A stretch of DNA of 64,000 nucleotides from Actinomyces sp. oral taxon 414 (GCF_001278845.1 NZ_CP012590.1:2046001-2110000), one strand, 5' to 3'; positions 8,383 to 18,250 are shown, numbered from the stretch's first letter. The notes: generated by a model from the letters alone, not told the origin. Numbers and translations are program-made.

Positions 8383-8410
8383 TTGACGATACGTACGTCT
8401 TAACGTACGT
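8383..8410 (+). promoter_or_regulatory. promoter and tandem operator of the first yefM-yoeB pair
   Basis: TTGACG (8383-8388) is a good -35 element. It is followed by two ACGTACGT palindromes (8391-8398 and 8403-8410) whose GTAC cores are exactly 12 bp apart, just upstream of the antitoxin ATG at 8418. E. coli YefM-YoeB is known to bind paired palindromes with TGTACA cores at 12-bp centre-to-centre spacing. Autoregulation by the TA complex is therefore likely. The start codon is so close to the promoter that the mRNA leader must be very short. Confidence 0.7.
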
Positions 8411-8417
8411 TCTTGCT

Positions 8418-8660
8418 ATGTCCGCTGTATCTGCAACCACCGCGCGAGCCAATCTTTACCACATCATCGATCAGGTCAACAACGAGTCCGAGCCGCTGAC
8501 CATCACCGGACAGCGCGGCAACGCCGTCCTCGTCGGCGAGAACGACTGGCGCGCCATCCAGGAGACGCTCCACCTCACCTCGATCCCCGGCATGACCCGC
8601 TCCATCCGCGAGGCGCGCGCGGACGGCCTCGACGGCGCCTGCGAAGAGCTCGACTGGTGA
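8418..8660 (+). CDS. yefM: Phd/YefM-family antitoxin
   Basis: An 80-residue antitoxin with the Phd/YefM N-terminal DNA-binding fold: SAVSATTARANLYHIIDQVN, then EPLTITGQRGNAVLVGENDW. The C-terminal tail (IREARADGLDGACEELDW) is the flexible toxin-neutralising segment. Its stop overlaps the toxin GTG start, giving the standard coupled antitoxin-toxin order. It should repress its own promoter through the palindromes directly upstream. Similar in length and layout to the second antitoxin at 27924-28172. Confidence 0.92.
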   Translation: MSAVSATTARANLYHIIDQVNNESEPLTITGQRGNAVLVGENDWRAIQETLHLTSIPGMTRSIREARADGLDGACEELDW

Positions 8661-8923
8661 GCGCCTGGCGCATCGTCTACTCCAAGCAGGCCCGCAAGGA
8701 CGCGAGGAGGCTCGCATCCTCGGGTCTGAAGCCCAAGGCTCAGCATCTGCTCGACAGTATCGCCGCGGACCCGTTCAAAACGCCGCCGCGCTACGAGAAG
8801 CTCGTCGGCGATCTCGCTGGCTGTTACTCGCGCCGCATTAACATCCAGCACCGACTCGTCTACGAGGTCTTCCCCGAGGAGCACACGATCCTGGTTCTGC
8901 GCATGTGGACCCACTACGAGTAG
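8657..8923 (+). CDS. yoeB: YoeB/Txe-family mRNA-interferase toxin
   Basis: An 88-residue toxin of the RelE/YoeB fold that cleaves mRNA on the ribosome. Family marks are IVYSKQARKDARRL at the start, NIQHRLVYEV in the middle and the C-terminal LRMWTHYE with the catalytic His-Tyr pair. The GTG start overlaps the antitoxin stop. All key residues are present, so it should be active. A decayed copy of its last third lies at 3035-3127. Confidence 0.93.
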   Translation: MSAWRIVYSKQARKDARRLASSGLKPKAQHLLDSIAADPFKTPPRYEKLVGDLAGCYSRRINIQHRLVYEVFPEEHTILVLRMWTHYE

Positions 8924-9032
8924 GCACGGCACCCGACTCGTCTCAGATCAGTGCTCTGCGTTGCGTAAGGCGTTGAGGGTGTTGGCGGCTGCGGGCGGCG
9001 GGCGCGGCCATGCGGCGGGATAGACTCGCTGC

Positions 9033-9383
9033 ATGGCCACCACTGCGCGGACCGCGGAGCGCCTCGCCCGCCTCCTGGGCCCGGGCGCGCGCACGCGCCC
9101 CATGATGGGCGAGTACGTCCTGTACTGGCGCGACCGCGTCGTCGGCGGCCTCTACGACGAGCGGCTCCTCCTCAAGGATGTGGCCGCGGTGCGCGAGGCG
9201 GCGCCGGACGCGCCCCTGGAGGAGCCCTACCCCGGGGCCCGGCCGCTGCGCCGTCTGCCGCTCCCCGACGACGAGCACTCGGCCGGGGCTCTCGTCGAGC
9301 TGCTCGAGGCCGCCTGGGACCAGGTGCCGCCGCCGCAGCGGCGCTGTGGTAAGCGGGATAGGGGGCCGCGATGGTCGAGGTGA
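9033..9383 (+). CDS. TfoX N-terminal domain family protein
   Basis: A 116-residue protein with the TfoX_N pattern: a helix (ARTAERLARLLGP), then MMGEYVLYWRDRVVGGLYDERLLLKD and a closing helix. Full-length TfoX/Sxy regulates competence in gammaproteobacteria, but stand-alone TfoX_N proteins are widespread and their role is not defined. The 3' end overlaps the next gene by 13 bases in a different frame. The first 8931-9032 bases upstream show no feature beyond a possible short leader. Confidence 0.8.
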   Translation: MATTARTAERLARLLGPGARTRPMMGEYVLYWRDRVVGGLYDERLLLKDVAAVREAAPDAPLEEPYPGARPLRRLPLPDDEHSAGALVELLEAAWDQVPPPQRRCGKRDRGPRWSR

Positions 9384-9703
9384 CCCGGGAGTCCAGGGTT
9401 CGTTTTCGTGATCGCAAGCCGTACTGCGCCCCGGAGTCGCTCGAGGCGCTGAGGGGGCCCTACCACGGTCGCATCGATCTGCCGCACAGGGTGCGCTGGC
9501 AGGCCGACCGCCGCGGAGTGGACATCGACGACCCGGGCGGGCGCCGCATGGCCTACCAGGCGCTGCTGGCCGAGGGGAGCGCCGCCGATCAGGAGCGCCT
9601 GCTCAACCGACGCCGCCTGATCGAGATGTGGCCGCTGCTCAACCTCGACCGGCGGGTGCTCGACCTGTGGGAGGGCCGGTTCCCCGAGTTGAGGATCGCA
9701 TGA
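9371..9703 (+). CDS. conserved small protein paired with an AbiEii-type toxin (AbiEi-like partner)
   Basis: A 110-residue protein beginning MVEVTRESRVRFRDRKPYCAPESLEALRGP, with a repeated pattern of Leu and Arg residues (LLNRRRLIEMWPLL, DRRVLDLWEGRFPEL). In actinobacteria, as I recall, this family sits directly before nucleotidyltransferase AbiEii genes and acts as the putative antitoxin or regulator of the pair. Here its stop overlaps the start of such a gene (ATGA at 9700). No clear helix-turn-helix can be assigned by eye. Confidence 0.65.
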   Translation: MVEVTRESRVRFRDRKPYCAPESLEALRGPYHGRIDLPHRVRWQADRRGVDIDDPGGRRMAYQALLAEGSAADQERLLNRRRLIEMWPLLNLDRRVLDLWEGRFPELRIA

Positions 9704-10107
9704 TCCCGTACGCCGACGGGCAGCGCAACATCGCACGGGTCGCAATAGAGTTGGGCCTTGGCGTCGACTGGCTCGCTCAGGACCCGGTCATGCTCGACAT
9801 CGGGCCGGTGTGCAGCCCGGATGACGCCGTCGGGAGCAAGACGTCCTCCCTGTTCTCCCGCGGCGAGGCCCGCGACTACCTCGACGTGGACCGCATCCGC
9901 CGCTCGGACCGGTACACGGACGAACAGCTCCTCGAACTCGCCAAACGCGCGGACCCCGGCTTCGACCGAAAGTGGTTCGCACACCGGCTCCTGGCCGTCG
10001 ACCGCCTTCAACAGCGCGAGGTCGAGCCGTACGGCGTGACACCGCAGCAACTCGAAGACACCAAAACACGATGCAGATCCTGGGGCCAGCACCTGCAAGA
10101 AGAGTAA
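9700..10107 (+). pseudogene. truncated AbiEii/AbiGii-family nucleotidyltransferase toxin
   Basis: The 135-residue frame matches only parts of an AbiEii-type toxin. The middle reads LDIGPVCSPDDAVGSKTSSLFSRGEARDYLDVDRI, which is the region after the catalytic domain, followed by helices with TDEQLLELAKRADPGF. The N-terminal nucleotidyltransferase core, with its GS-type motif and metal-binding Asp residues, is missing: the short start MIPYADGQRNIARVAIELGLGV joins directly to the later region. This looks like an internal in-frame deletion, so the toxin is probably inactive. Full-length relatives are roughly twice as long. Confidence 0.7.
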
Positions 10108-10208
10108 CATCAGTAACGGGATCCGGGCCCCCGCCAACTCAGCATTTGGATGTTGGAACGCCCATAGGCAGCCCGCGCGAATCAAAAAAGTAAGGAAGCA
10201 GAGCGACA

Positions 10209-13200
10209 ATGAATGATATGAATAAGATGCACCTCACTGAGGATGTCGTTTTCCCTCGTGATCTCATCACCGCCCATCGCGAAGGAGACCTGGTGATCTT
10301 CGTGGGAGCCGGTGCGTCGGTGGATCCGCCATCCCGCCTTCCCCTTTTCAAAGAACTGACGAGACGGCTCGCCGAGAGAGCCAGCGTTCCCTTCGAGGAG
10401 ACTATCGACGATAACGGGAAGAAAATCCCACAGGAGCCTCGTGAGTACGACCGATTCCTCGGCGCCATGCCCAAGAACTTCGACCTGCGCCGTCACGCGT
10501 TGGAACTGGTCTCCCCTCCCGACTCACGTCCCAACCCAACGCATAAAGCGATCATGCGTCTGTCGGCGGCGTACCGCGAGCCCCGCGTGGTGACGACGAA
10601 TTATGACGATCACCTCGCCGAGGCCGCCGCTGCGGCAGGTATTGATCTGCCAGCTCGGTGGGATGCTCCCTTCCTGCCGCAGGGAGATGACTTCAGCGGA
10701 CTGGTCCACATCCATGGCTCGAAGGAAGGAGACCGGCGCGGCGTTGTACTCACGGATGAGGATTTCGGGAACGCCTACCTGTCCAACGGATGGGCGACGC
10801 GCTTCCTTGTTCCGATGTTCCGCCGCTACACCGTTCTATTCGTCGGCTACAGTCTCGGCGATCTCATCATGCGCTACCTCGCGCGAGGAATGTCCGCTGA
10901 GACGCGATGCTACGCGCTCGTTTCCGAGGACAAAGCCGCCAGGGGGGATTGGGAGCGCCTGGGCGTTCAGCCCATTGGTTATCCCGTACACAAACGGAAA
11001 GACGGGAACGGCGATCATGACGCTCTCGTTAAGGCGCTTCAAGCCTGGGACCGGTTCGCGCGAATGGGGGAAAGAGAACACCGGAATAGGGTCAAGGCGA
11101 TCATCGATGCTGAACCCGAGAGTCTCGGCATAGTCGACCACGACTACCTCATGTATTGCCTGGAAATACCAGCGGGAGTCCGCGACTTCACCAACGGAAC
11201 CTGGCCCCTCCCGCCTGAGAAGGCGTGGGCCTGGTTGTGTTGGATCGATAGGAATGTAGTTGAATTCAATACCGCTTTCGCAGGAGAGTCCACGTCCGAG
11301 TCGACGAACGAACTTCTGCACTGGTACGCGAGCAAGTTCATCGCGGACCCGAAACTTCATGGAGCAGCCCTTGACGTCGTACAGCGGCAAGGTCAGGACT
11401 TCAATGACTTTCTCTTCAAACAGACGCAACTCTATGCACAAGTACTCGGCGAGGCTTCTCCCGAGGCGGGAAGCCGATGGAAAGTTCTACTGCTGCACTC
11501 CATACGACGGCGCAAGTTCGATAACGCCATCCCGTACCGCCCAGCAAGTGAAGCAGAAAGTCTGGCTGTACTCGCCGAGGCGATGAGACCCAGACTGTCC
11601 CTTAATCGACGGTGGCCATCCGGCGTCGACGATGATGGGATTCCGGCAGAGCCGCTCTGCGAACTTGCTTGGGACCTGGATCGGGAGAGTTTGGGGGCCC
11701 ATCTGTCCAAGGCCATTGAGCAGGCTCCTGCTGGAGACCCCCGACTCGGACTCATCCTCGAGAATGCACTGCTGGAGTGCTGCGAGATCGTGAAGTCATA
11801 CAATGGCGACAGGAGGCTCGGAGAACTCAACTACGAATATCGTCCGGCCATTGAAGAACACGATCAGAACAATATGTCCCGTTGCGGAATCCACGCCATC
11901 ATCGATGCCTTGCGCGACTACGGAACCAAGTCTCAGAAGGCGGACACTGATCTCGCAGACCGCTGGTGGTGCTTCGGCAGAGCGTTGTTCCGACGTCTTG
12001 CGATCCATCTGGTGACAGTATCGGGTCTGAGTGAGAACGAAAAGATCGACTGGCTGATCGAACGCACGAACCTCTATGAACCTAATTATCGCCACGAGAT
12101 TTACCACCTGCTGGAGACGGCCATCGAGAACGCTTCCCTCGCAGTTAAGGAGCGTCTTCTCGAGTATGTTCTCACAGCACCGTCCGAGACCGATCGCGGC
12201 TCTGACAAATTGAAGCAATATAACACCTATAATCTTCTGACCTGGCTCACCCAGTGCGACACGAATTGGGAACAGGCGCGGATCGCACGCGATGACCTTC
12301 AAGCCGAGCACCCCAGTTTCGCGCCCCGCCGGCACCCAGATTTCTCCATGTGGGTGGAGAGCGGTTTCATCGGGGAACGAGCCCCCATGTCTCAGGAGGA
12401 ATTCACCTCTAGACTCCATCAGGATGCCCGTGCGGTGCTCGAGGATCTACTACGCTACCCTGATGACGTCTGCAATCTTGTCCGGAACACCTGCACATCC
12501 CAGCCTCACGAGGGCGTCAAGATGCTCGATACGCTCAACCAAATCTCCCATGATCGGGCAAGCAGAGTGCGGGATATGCGTTGCGCGATCGTCGAGGGCT
12601 GGGGGCAAGCAGGTCTGACGGGACTCGAGGAACGGGTGATCACCGAGGTCCGTAACCTGACGGACTCCGACGAGGAGCAGGTTCATCGAACGATCAGTCG
12701 TTTCCTGTGCAACCAGATCCAGAAACGCCAGAAGTCACCCGAGTCGTCTTTCACGGAGCAGATGAGGCAGATCGCCTCTCAACTATGGAGAGAGCACTCC
12801 GAAGAGTTCTCTAATCCACACAATATCGACCCCGCGGGGCTCGCGCCATTGTATCTCAATTCCTGGCCGGGCGAGATCGCCCAGTACTGGGTGTGTGAGA
12901 TCGATCGACGCCGTCATGAGCACGAGGAACCCGACTTGACCACCGAGGAAGAGACCGCCCTCATCAACTTCCTCCACTCAGCCAGTCCGCTCCGGGACGC
13001 CACTCTTCCCGCACTCTCATATCATCTTTTCTACCTTTTTCAGGTGGCACCTGAGTTCACCAAACGGGAACTCCTCCCTTTTTTCAGTAAAAATGACACC
13101 GCCGCACAGACCTGGGAGGCGTTCATGTATAACCCAAAATGTTCGATCGATCTCCTCCGCGACGGCCTCCTCCCCGCCATGATCAAGATATGGGACCGGA

Positions 13201-13799
13201 TTGGCCATTTCACTGACAATCAGACGCGAAACACGTTCATGAATCTGACGCTGAACATTCTCTCCTTCGTCGACATCGATCCCGAGTATCAGAAGCAATT
13301 GCTTAATCAGACCGTTCTGACCCAGCAGGGAGAACTGGCCTGGCAGTTCGCCGAGTCCGCCTGCTCCTTCCTCGAACATCAGAAGGAGGCGGAGAAGGAT
13401 AAGATCTGGAACACATGGCTTCATGGGCACCTCGCCAACAGGCTCAATGGTATTCCACGCGAAGCGAGGACCGAGGAACTGGCCGCCTGGGCCGATCTCG
13501 TACCACTCCTGGGAACTCATATCCCGGATGCGCTACGACTGTTCTCGAATAGAGTCTTCCCGTTGACGAGGTCCCACTTCGCACCGGCGCAGTTGAATAG
13601 CATTATGAAGATTCACGGAGAAGAACTCGTGGCTTTCTATGCCGAACGACTCCGCACCACTTCCGTCGAAAACCACTACGCACTCGTGTACGAAATCAAG
13701 AGATTCATCCAAGATATGACGAACGCTATCGGCGAGGAGAAGGCGCGTCCCCTGGTCGACGCCACTGTCGATGCCGGCATCCCCGTCGAATCAAGGTGA
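10209..13799 (+). CDS. SIR2-domain protein with large helical C-terminal region (probable anti-phage NADase)
   Basis: A 1,196-residue cytosolic protein. The N-terminal ~270 residues form a SIR2-like domain: nucleotide loop FVGAGAS (about 31-37), TTNYDDHLAE (129-138), the catalytic His in HIHGS (169) and FVGYSLGD (211-218). The rest is a long helix-rich sensor-like region without other known motifs; the last ~200 residues resemble the DUF4020 region often joined to SIR2 domains. Related SIR2 defence proteins (DSR, ThsA, Sir2-APAZ) deplete NAD+ after sensing phage. Codon use is clearly less GC-rich than all neighbours, and it sits beside an AbiE remnant, both pointing to horizontal gain. AAGGAAG precedes the ATG by 10 nt. 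Confidence 0.85.
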   Translation: MNDMNKMHLTEDVVFPRDLITAHREGDLVIFVGAGASVDPPSRLPLFKELTRRLAERASVPFEETIDDNGKKIPQEPREYDRFLGAMPKNFDLRRHALELVSPPDSRPNPTHKAIMRLSAAYREPRVVTTNYDDHLAEAAAAAGIDLPARWDAPFLPQGDDFSGLVHIHGSKEGDRRGVVLTDEDFGNAYLSNGWATRFLVPMFRRYTVLFVGYSLGDLIMRYLARGMSAETRCYALVSEDKAARGDWERLGVQPIGYPVHKRKDGNGDHDALVKALQAWDRFARMGEREHRNRVKAIIDAEPESLGIVDHDYLMYCLEIPAGVRDFTNGTWPLPPEKAWAWLCWIDRNVVEFNTAFAGESTSESTNELLHWYASKFIADPKLHGAALDVVQRQGQDFNDFLFKQTQLYAQVLGEASPEAGSRWKVLLLHSIRRRKFDNAIPYRPASEAESLAVLAEAMRPRLSLNRRWPSGVDDDGIPAEPLCELAWDLDRESLGAHLSKAIEQAPAGDPRLGLILENALLECCEIVKSYNGDRRLGELNYEYRPAIEEHDQNNMSRCGIHAIIDALRDYGTKSQKADTDLADRWWCFGRALFRRLAIHLVTVSGLSENEKIDWLIERTNLYEPNYRHEIYHLLETAIENASLAVKERLLEYVLTAPSETDRGSDKLKQYNTYNLLTWLTQCDTNWEQARIARDDLQAEHPSFAPRRHPDFSMWVESGFIGERAPMSQEEFTSRLHQDARAVLEDLLRYPDDVCNLVRNTCTSQPHEGVKMLDTLNQISHDRASRVRDMRCAIVEGWGQAGLTGLEERVITEVRNLTDSDEEQVHRTISRFLCNQIQKRQKSPESSFTEQMRQIASQLWREHSEEFSNPHNIDPAGLAPLYLNSWPGEIAQYWVCEIDRRRHEHEEPDLTTEEETALINFLHSASPLRDATLPALSYHLFYLFQVAPEFTKRELLPFFSKNDTAAQTWEAFMYNPKCSIDLLRDGLLPAMIKIWDRIGHFTDNQTRNTFMNLTLNILSFVDIDPEYQKQLLNQTVLTQQGELAWQFAESACSFLEHQKEAEKDKIWNTWLHGHLANRLNGIPREARTEELAAWADLVPLLGTHIPDALRLFSNRVFPLTRSHFAPAQLNSIMKIHGEELVAFYAERLRTTSVENHYALVYEIKRFIQDMTNAIGEEKARPLVDATVDAGIPVESR

Positions 13800-13932
13800 T
13801 TAGTCGGGTGGGGTGTGTCGGCGGGTTCTCGGCAAAGTCGATCCGGTTGATTCAATTGGATGTTATCGCCGCAACCCTCATGCTCCACGTCCCCACCACA
13901 CCTTCGAACAATCCTCCGGGAGTCGAGTGAAC

Positions 13933-14520
13933 ATGACTGGATACGGACGGCGCGCCGTCGTCGGCCTGGGCGTCCTCGCCGGCGCCGCCCTGGCGCTGGG
14001 CGGCTGCGCCCCGCTCCCGGGGCTCGGGCGGCGGGAGTCGACTCGGACCCGGGAGCAGGACAGGCGCTTCGCCGAATTCACCGAGTACGTTCCCAAGGAG
14101 CTGGAGATCAGAACCGATCTGGAGCCGCTCGAGAAGCGGATGCCCGGAATCCGCTTCTCGAGCGCCCACTGGGTCGCGCAGTACCAGCAGCGGGAGCGCG
14201 AGCTCCTGCCCGCGCCGGACCGTCCCATCTGGACCCACGTGGTCGCGACGCTCGAGCCCGACGGCGCCCGGGCCCTCGCCGAGGCCTCGACCGGCGCGGC
14301 CGATCCGCTGCCGGGGATCCACCCCGACCTGCGCCAGTACGTTGCCGAGGCCGACGCCTTCACCGCCGTCCCGCCGAAGAGGGCCGACGAGATCCTCGAC
14401 GTCGAGCACATGATTCAGGATGACCCGAACGCCCATCGCCACTACTTCGACACCAAGGAGGCCGTCATCTGCGCCGACTCCAACACCATGATCCTCATCG
14501 CGCTGGAGTACCCCACCTGA
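13933..14520 (+). CDS. putative lipoprotein of unknown function
   Basis: A 195-residue exported protein with a typical lipoprotein signal: Arg-Arg, a hydrophobic stretch (VVGLGVLAGAALALGGC) and a lipobox LGGC, so it should be anchored to the outer face of the membrane. The mature part is charged and has no recognised domain. An in-frame GTG at 13927 is an alternative start with GGGAG 4 nt upstream. It faces ileS convergently, with only 33 bases between the stops. The 133 bases before it show no clear promoter. Confidence 0.8.
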   Translation: MTGYGRRAVVGLGVLAGAALALGGCAPLPGLGRRESTRTREQDRRFAEFTEYVPKELEIRTDLEPLEKRMPGIRFSSAHWVAQYQQRERELLPAPDRPIWTHVVATLEPDGARALAEASTGAADPLPGIHPDLRQYVAEADAFTAVPPKRADEILDVEHMIQDDPNAHRHYFDTKEAVICADSNTMILIALEYPT

Positions 14521-14553
14521 CTTCCGCATCCGAACCGTCTGCGCCCGCCGCGC

Positions 14554-17500
14554 TCAGCCCTCCGCCCTGACGACGACGGCGCTGGGGGCGCCGGCCGCCG
14601 GGTCGGCCACGACATCGGCGACGGCGCAACCGGTCTCGCGCTTGATGAGGTCCAGGTGCGCCCCCGTCCACGCGCCCCTGTCCGCCGGGACCGTGAGCGT
14701 CAGCTCGATGCGGTCGCCCACGTGCAGCCCCGCCGCCTTGCGCTCGTCCTGCACGAGGCGGATCAGGTCGCGGGCCCAGCCCTCGGCCTCCAGCTCCTCG
14801 TCCAGCGCGGTGTCCAGGACCACGAAGGCGCCCGAGGGCAGCATGGTCGCCGACAGGGACTCGTCGTCGACCTCGATGCGGCTGGTCAGGGAGAAGGACC
14901 CCTCCTCGGCCTCGAGCACCACGGGCGCGCCGTCGTCCATCAGCACGCCCTCGAAGCGCACGTCGCCGTCCCCGGTCAGTTCCCACTCCCCCGCCTTGAC
15001 GGCGGCGAACAGCCTGGAGGTGAGCCTGCGCACGGCCGGGTCGAAGGCCCGCGGGTTGAGGGCGAGCTCCTGGACCACTTCGTAGCCGGCGTCGGCGGCG
15101 TCGAGGATCCGCACCTCCTTGACATTGACCTCCCCGGCGATGAGGGCGCGGAAGGGCGCCAGCCCGCCCGGCTCGGCCGTGGCCACGGTGAGCGAGCGCA
15201 GCGGCTGGCGCACGCGCAGCTTCTCGGCCTTGCGCAGGCTCAGGGCCGCCGAGACGGCGTCGCGCGCCTCGTCCATGGCGGCCACCAGCCCCGGGTCGGC
15301 CACGTGAGCGGGCAGCACCGGCCAGTCGGTCAGGTGCACCGAGCGGCCCCCCGTCAGCCCCCGCCAGATCTCCTCGCTGACCAGCGGGGCCAGCGGGGCG
15401 ATGACCTCCATGAGGACCCGCAGGACCGTGGCCAGGGTGTCGAAGGCCGGCTCGCAGACCTGCGCGGAGCCGGAGGTGAACCGCCCCCGCGAGGTGCGCA
15501 GGTACCAGTTGGTGAGCACGTCGAGGAACTCGCGCACCGTGGCGGTGGCCCCGGTGATGTCGTAGGCGCTCATCTGGGCGCTCACCGTGGCGGCCAGGTC
15601 GCGGGTGCGCGCCAGGATGTAGCGGTCCATGACGTGCAGGGAGCCCCTGGCCCCGAACAGGGCGGCGTCGTCCAGGTCCACTCCGGCGGTGACGTAACCG
15701 TCCCCGCCGCGGGTCTGCCCGGCGTACAGGGCGAAGAAGTACCAGACGTTCCACAGCGGCAGCAGCACCTGGCGCACCGTGTCGCGGATGGCCTTGTCGG
15801 TGACCACGAGGTCGCCTCCGCGCATGACCGGCGAGGACAGCAGGAACCAGCGCATGGCGTCGGCCCCGTCGCGGTTGAAGACCCGGGTGACGTCGGGGTA
15901 GTTGCGCAGCGACTTGCTCATCTTGGCCCCGTCGCTGCCCAGCAGGATGCCGTGGGAGACGCAGGAGGTGAAGGCGGGCCGGTCGAACAGGGCGGTGGCC
16001 AGCACGTGGAGGGTGTAGAACCAGCCGCGGGTCTGGCCGATGTACTCCACGATGAAGTCCCCGGGGTTGTGGGACTCGAACCACTCGACGTTCTCGAAGG
16101 GGTAGTGGACCTGGGCGAAGGGCATGGAGCCGGACTCGAACCAGCAGTCCAGGACGTCGGGGATGCGCCGCATCATGGAGCGCCCCGTGGGGTCGTCGGG
16201 GTTGGGCCGCACGAGCTCGTCGATGAAGGGGCGGTGCAGGTCGGTGACCTTCACCCCGAAGTCGCGCTCGAGCTCGGCGAAGGAGCCGTAGACGTCCTCG
16301 CGCGGGTAGTTCGGGTCGTCCGAGCGCCACACCGGGATGGGCGCCCCCCAGAAGCGGTTGCGGGAGATGGACCAGTCGCGGGCCCCGGCCAGCCACTTGC
16401 CGAAGATGCCGTCCTTGATGTGGGCGGGGTACCAGTCGATGTCCTGGTTGAGCTCGACCATGCGCTCGCGAATGGCGGTGACCCGCACGAACCAGGAGGA
16501 GACGGCCTTGTAGATCAGCGGCCTGCGGCAGCGCCAGCAGTGCGGGTAGGAGTGCACGTAGGAGGCCTGGCGCACCAGGACGGCGCGCCGGGCCGCGTCG
16601 CGGCGGGCCAGCGGGCCGGTGGAGTCGCGCAGGTCGGCCACGATGGGCCGGTTGGCGTCGAAGACCTGCATCCCGGCGTAGTCGCGCACCTCCTCGGTGA
16701 GCACGCCGCCCTCGTCGACGGGCACGACGGTCCCGATGCCGGCCTCGGTGCAGGCGATCATGTCGTCCTCGCCGAAGGCCGGGGCCAGGTGGACCAGGCC
16801 GGTGCCGTCGGAGGTGGTGACGAAGTCGCCGGCGATAATGGTCCAGGCGTTCGGTCCGGGCGCCGCCCCCTCGGCCCGGTGCGCCTCGTCGTCGAAGTAG
16901 TCGAAGATGGGCGCGTAGCGCGCCCCCACCAGGTCGGAGCCCTTGCACCGGGCGAGGACGGCGGGGTCCTCGCCGAGCTCGCGGGCGTAGGAGCCCACCA
17001 GGTCGGCGGCGATGACGACGTCCTGCCCGGCCACCGGCGAGTCCAGCTCCTCGTCCACGTGCACGACGGCGTACTCGATGTCCGGGCCCACCGCGATGGC
17101 CAGGTTGGACGGCAGGGTCCACGGCGTCGTCGTCCAGATGAGGACCAGCTCGGGGCGCTGGGCGCCGGCGCGCAGCGGCTCCTCCAGGCGCAGGCCCACC
17201 GTGACCGTGTTGTCCTGGCGGTCGGCGTAGATGTCGTCGTCCATCTTGAGCTCGTGGTTGCTCAAGGGGGTGCGGTCGTGCCAGCAGTAGGGCAGGACCC
17301 GGTAACCCTGGTAGGCCAGGCCCTTGTCGTACAGGGACTTGAAGGCCCAGATGACGGACTCCATGTAGGTGGGGTCGAGGGTCTTGTAGTCGCCGGCGAA
17401 GTCGACCCAGCGGGCCTGGCGGGTGACGTAGTCCTCCCACTCCTTGGTGTAGCGCAGCACCGAGGAGCGGCACTCGGCGTTGAACTTCTCAATGCCGATG

Positions 17501-17904
17501 CCGCCGGGGCGGGTGATCTCGGTGACGTCGTCGATGCCGAGCAGGCGCTGGGCCTCCAGCTCGGCGGGCAGGCCGTGGGTGTCCCAGCCGAAGCGGCGCT
17601 CCACGCGCTTGCCCATCTGGGTCTGGAAGCGCCCGACGGCGTCCTTGACGTAGCCGGTCAGCAGGTGCCCGTAGTGGGGCAGGCCGTTGGCGAAGGGCGG
17701 GCCGTCGTAGAAGACGAACTCGTCGCAGGGCTCACCGCGGTTGTCGATGGAGGCCTGGAAAGTCCCGTCGGCCTTCCAGTAGGCCAGGACGTCCTCCTCG
17801 ATGGCGGGGAAGGACGGCGAGGGGGCGACCTCCCGCCCGGGCCGGTGCAGGGGGTAGAAGGACTCGCCCGTGCGGGCGGCGGTCTTATCGGCGGTGTCGG
17901 CCAT
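14554..17904 (-). CDS. ileS: isoleucyl-tRNA synthetase
   Basis: A 1,116-residue class I aminoacyl-tRNA synthetase that charges tRNA-Ile in the cytosol. The HIGH motif is GLPHYGHLL near residue 60, the editing (CP1) domain follows, and the KMSKS motif is [13 protein letters not shown] zinc-type PHCWRC motif is also present. The length and the C-terminal extension match the large eukaryote-like IleS type found in actinobacteria. I set the start at MADTADK (17904); an in-frame ATG at 17937 is the alternative. Expression is controlled by the T-box leader upstream. Confidence 0.96.
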   Translation of the reverse strand: MADTADKTAARTGESFYPLHRPGREVAPSPSFPAIEEDVLAYWKADGTFQASIDNRGEPCDEFVFYDGPPFANGLPHYGHLLTGYVKDAVGRFQTQMGKRVERRFGWDTHGLPAELEAQRLLGIDDVTEITRPGGIGIEKFNAECRSSVLRYTKEWEDYVTRQARWVDFAGDYKTLDPTYMESVIWAFKSLYDKGLAYQGYRVLPYCWHDRTPLSNHELKMDDDIYADRQDNTVTVGLRLEEPLRAGAQRPELVLIWTTTPWTLPSNLAIAVGPDIEYAVVHVDEELDSPVAGQDVVIAADLVGSYARELGEDPAVLARCKGSDLVGARYAPIFDYFDDEAHRAEGAAPGPNAWTIIAGDFVTTSDGTGLVHLAPAFGEDDMIACTEAGIGTVVPVDEGGVLTEEVRDYAGMQVFDANRPIVADLRDSTGPLARRDAARRAVLVRQASYVHSYPHCWRCRRPLIYKAVSSWFVRVTAIRERMVELNQDIDWYPAHIKDGIFGKWLAGARDWSISRNRFWGAPIPVWRSDDPNYPREDVYGSFAELERDFGVKVTDLHRPFIDELVRPNPDDPTGRSMMRRIPDVLDCWFESGSMPFAQVHYPFENVEWFESHNPGDFIVEYIGQTRGWFYTLHVLATALFDRPAFTSCVSHGILLGSDGAKMSKSLRNYPDVTRVFNRDGADAMRWFLLSSPVMRGGDLVVTDKAIRDTVRQVLLPLWNVWYFFALYAGQTRGGDGYVTAGVDLDDAALFGARGSLHVMDRYILARTRDLAATVSAQMSAYDITGATATVREFLDVLTNWYLRTSRGRFTSGSAQVCEPAFDTLATVLRVLMEVIAPLAPLVSEEIWRGLTGGRSVHLTDWPVLPAHVADPGLVAAMDEARDAVSAALSLRKAEKLRVRQPLRSLTVATAEPGGLAPFRALIAGEVNVKEVRILDAADAGYEVVQELALNPRAFDPAVRRLTSRLFAAVKAGEWELTGDGDVRFEGVLMDDGAPVVLEAEEGSFSLTSRIEVDDESLSATMLPSGAFVVLDTALDEELEAEGWARDLIRLVQDERKAAGLHVGDRIELTLTVPADRGAWTGAHLDLIKRETGCAVADVVADPAAGAPSAVVVRAEG

Positions 17905-17937
17905 GGGTGGGTTGCCTCGCGTGCTGCTCGTGAACAT

Positions 17938-18250
17938 CTTCCTGCCACGAGGACGACGCCGGACCCTCCCCCGTCCGGTCGCGCCGGTCGGCGGCGGGCG
18001 GCACCGCGGTACCACCTCGCTTGCCGCGCACCTGGCCGCGAAGACCCGCAGGGGACCTCCGCGCGCCGTCGTCGCGGCGGGCCGCGACGACGGGCGGTGC
18101 GCGACCGCTCGTGCGGGGCTGTGCGGGCCCCTCCCGCCCGGGTCTAGTGGGGCGGCGCCGCGGACCGGACCCGCGGCGCGCCTGTTCTTCCGGGAGGCTC
18201 GCCGGTGATACCCGGCGCCGCGTCCAGCGGCACCGGCCGGGTCAGTGCCT
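17938..18250 (-). promoter_or_regulatory. T-box riboswitch of ileS
   Basis: On the minus strand the leader carries the T-box core AGGTGGTACCGCGG (forward 18004-18017), which pairs with the NCCA end of uncharged tRNA. About 190 nt upstream, GGGTATCACCGGCGAG places an ATC isoleucine codon (18207-18209) in the specifier-loop position. Together these are diagnostic of a tRNA-Ile-sensing T-box. No run of U residues follows the T-box, so control is probably at translation initiation, as known for actinobacterial ileS. A TAGAAT box (18262-18267, minus strand) is a likely -10 element. Confidence 0.85.

Noticed and set aside
10147..13864. TTGGATGTT near both ends of the SIR2 region as possible insertion-site direct repeats
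   Set aside because: A 9-bp match over nearly 4 kb is expected by chance, and the surrounding bases do not match.
14656..18147. A very long open frame (over 1,100 codons) on the plus strand opposite ileS
   Set aside because: It is an antisense shadow caused by the GC-rich third codon positions of ileS; its translation is Gly/Val/His-rich with no domain.
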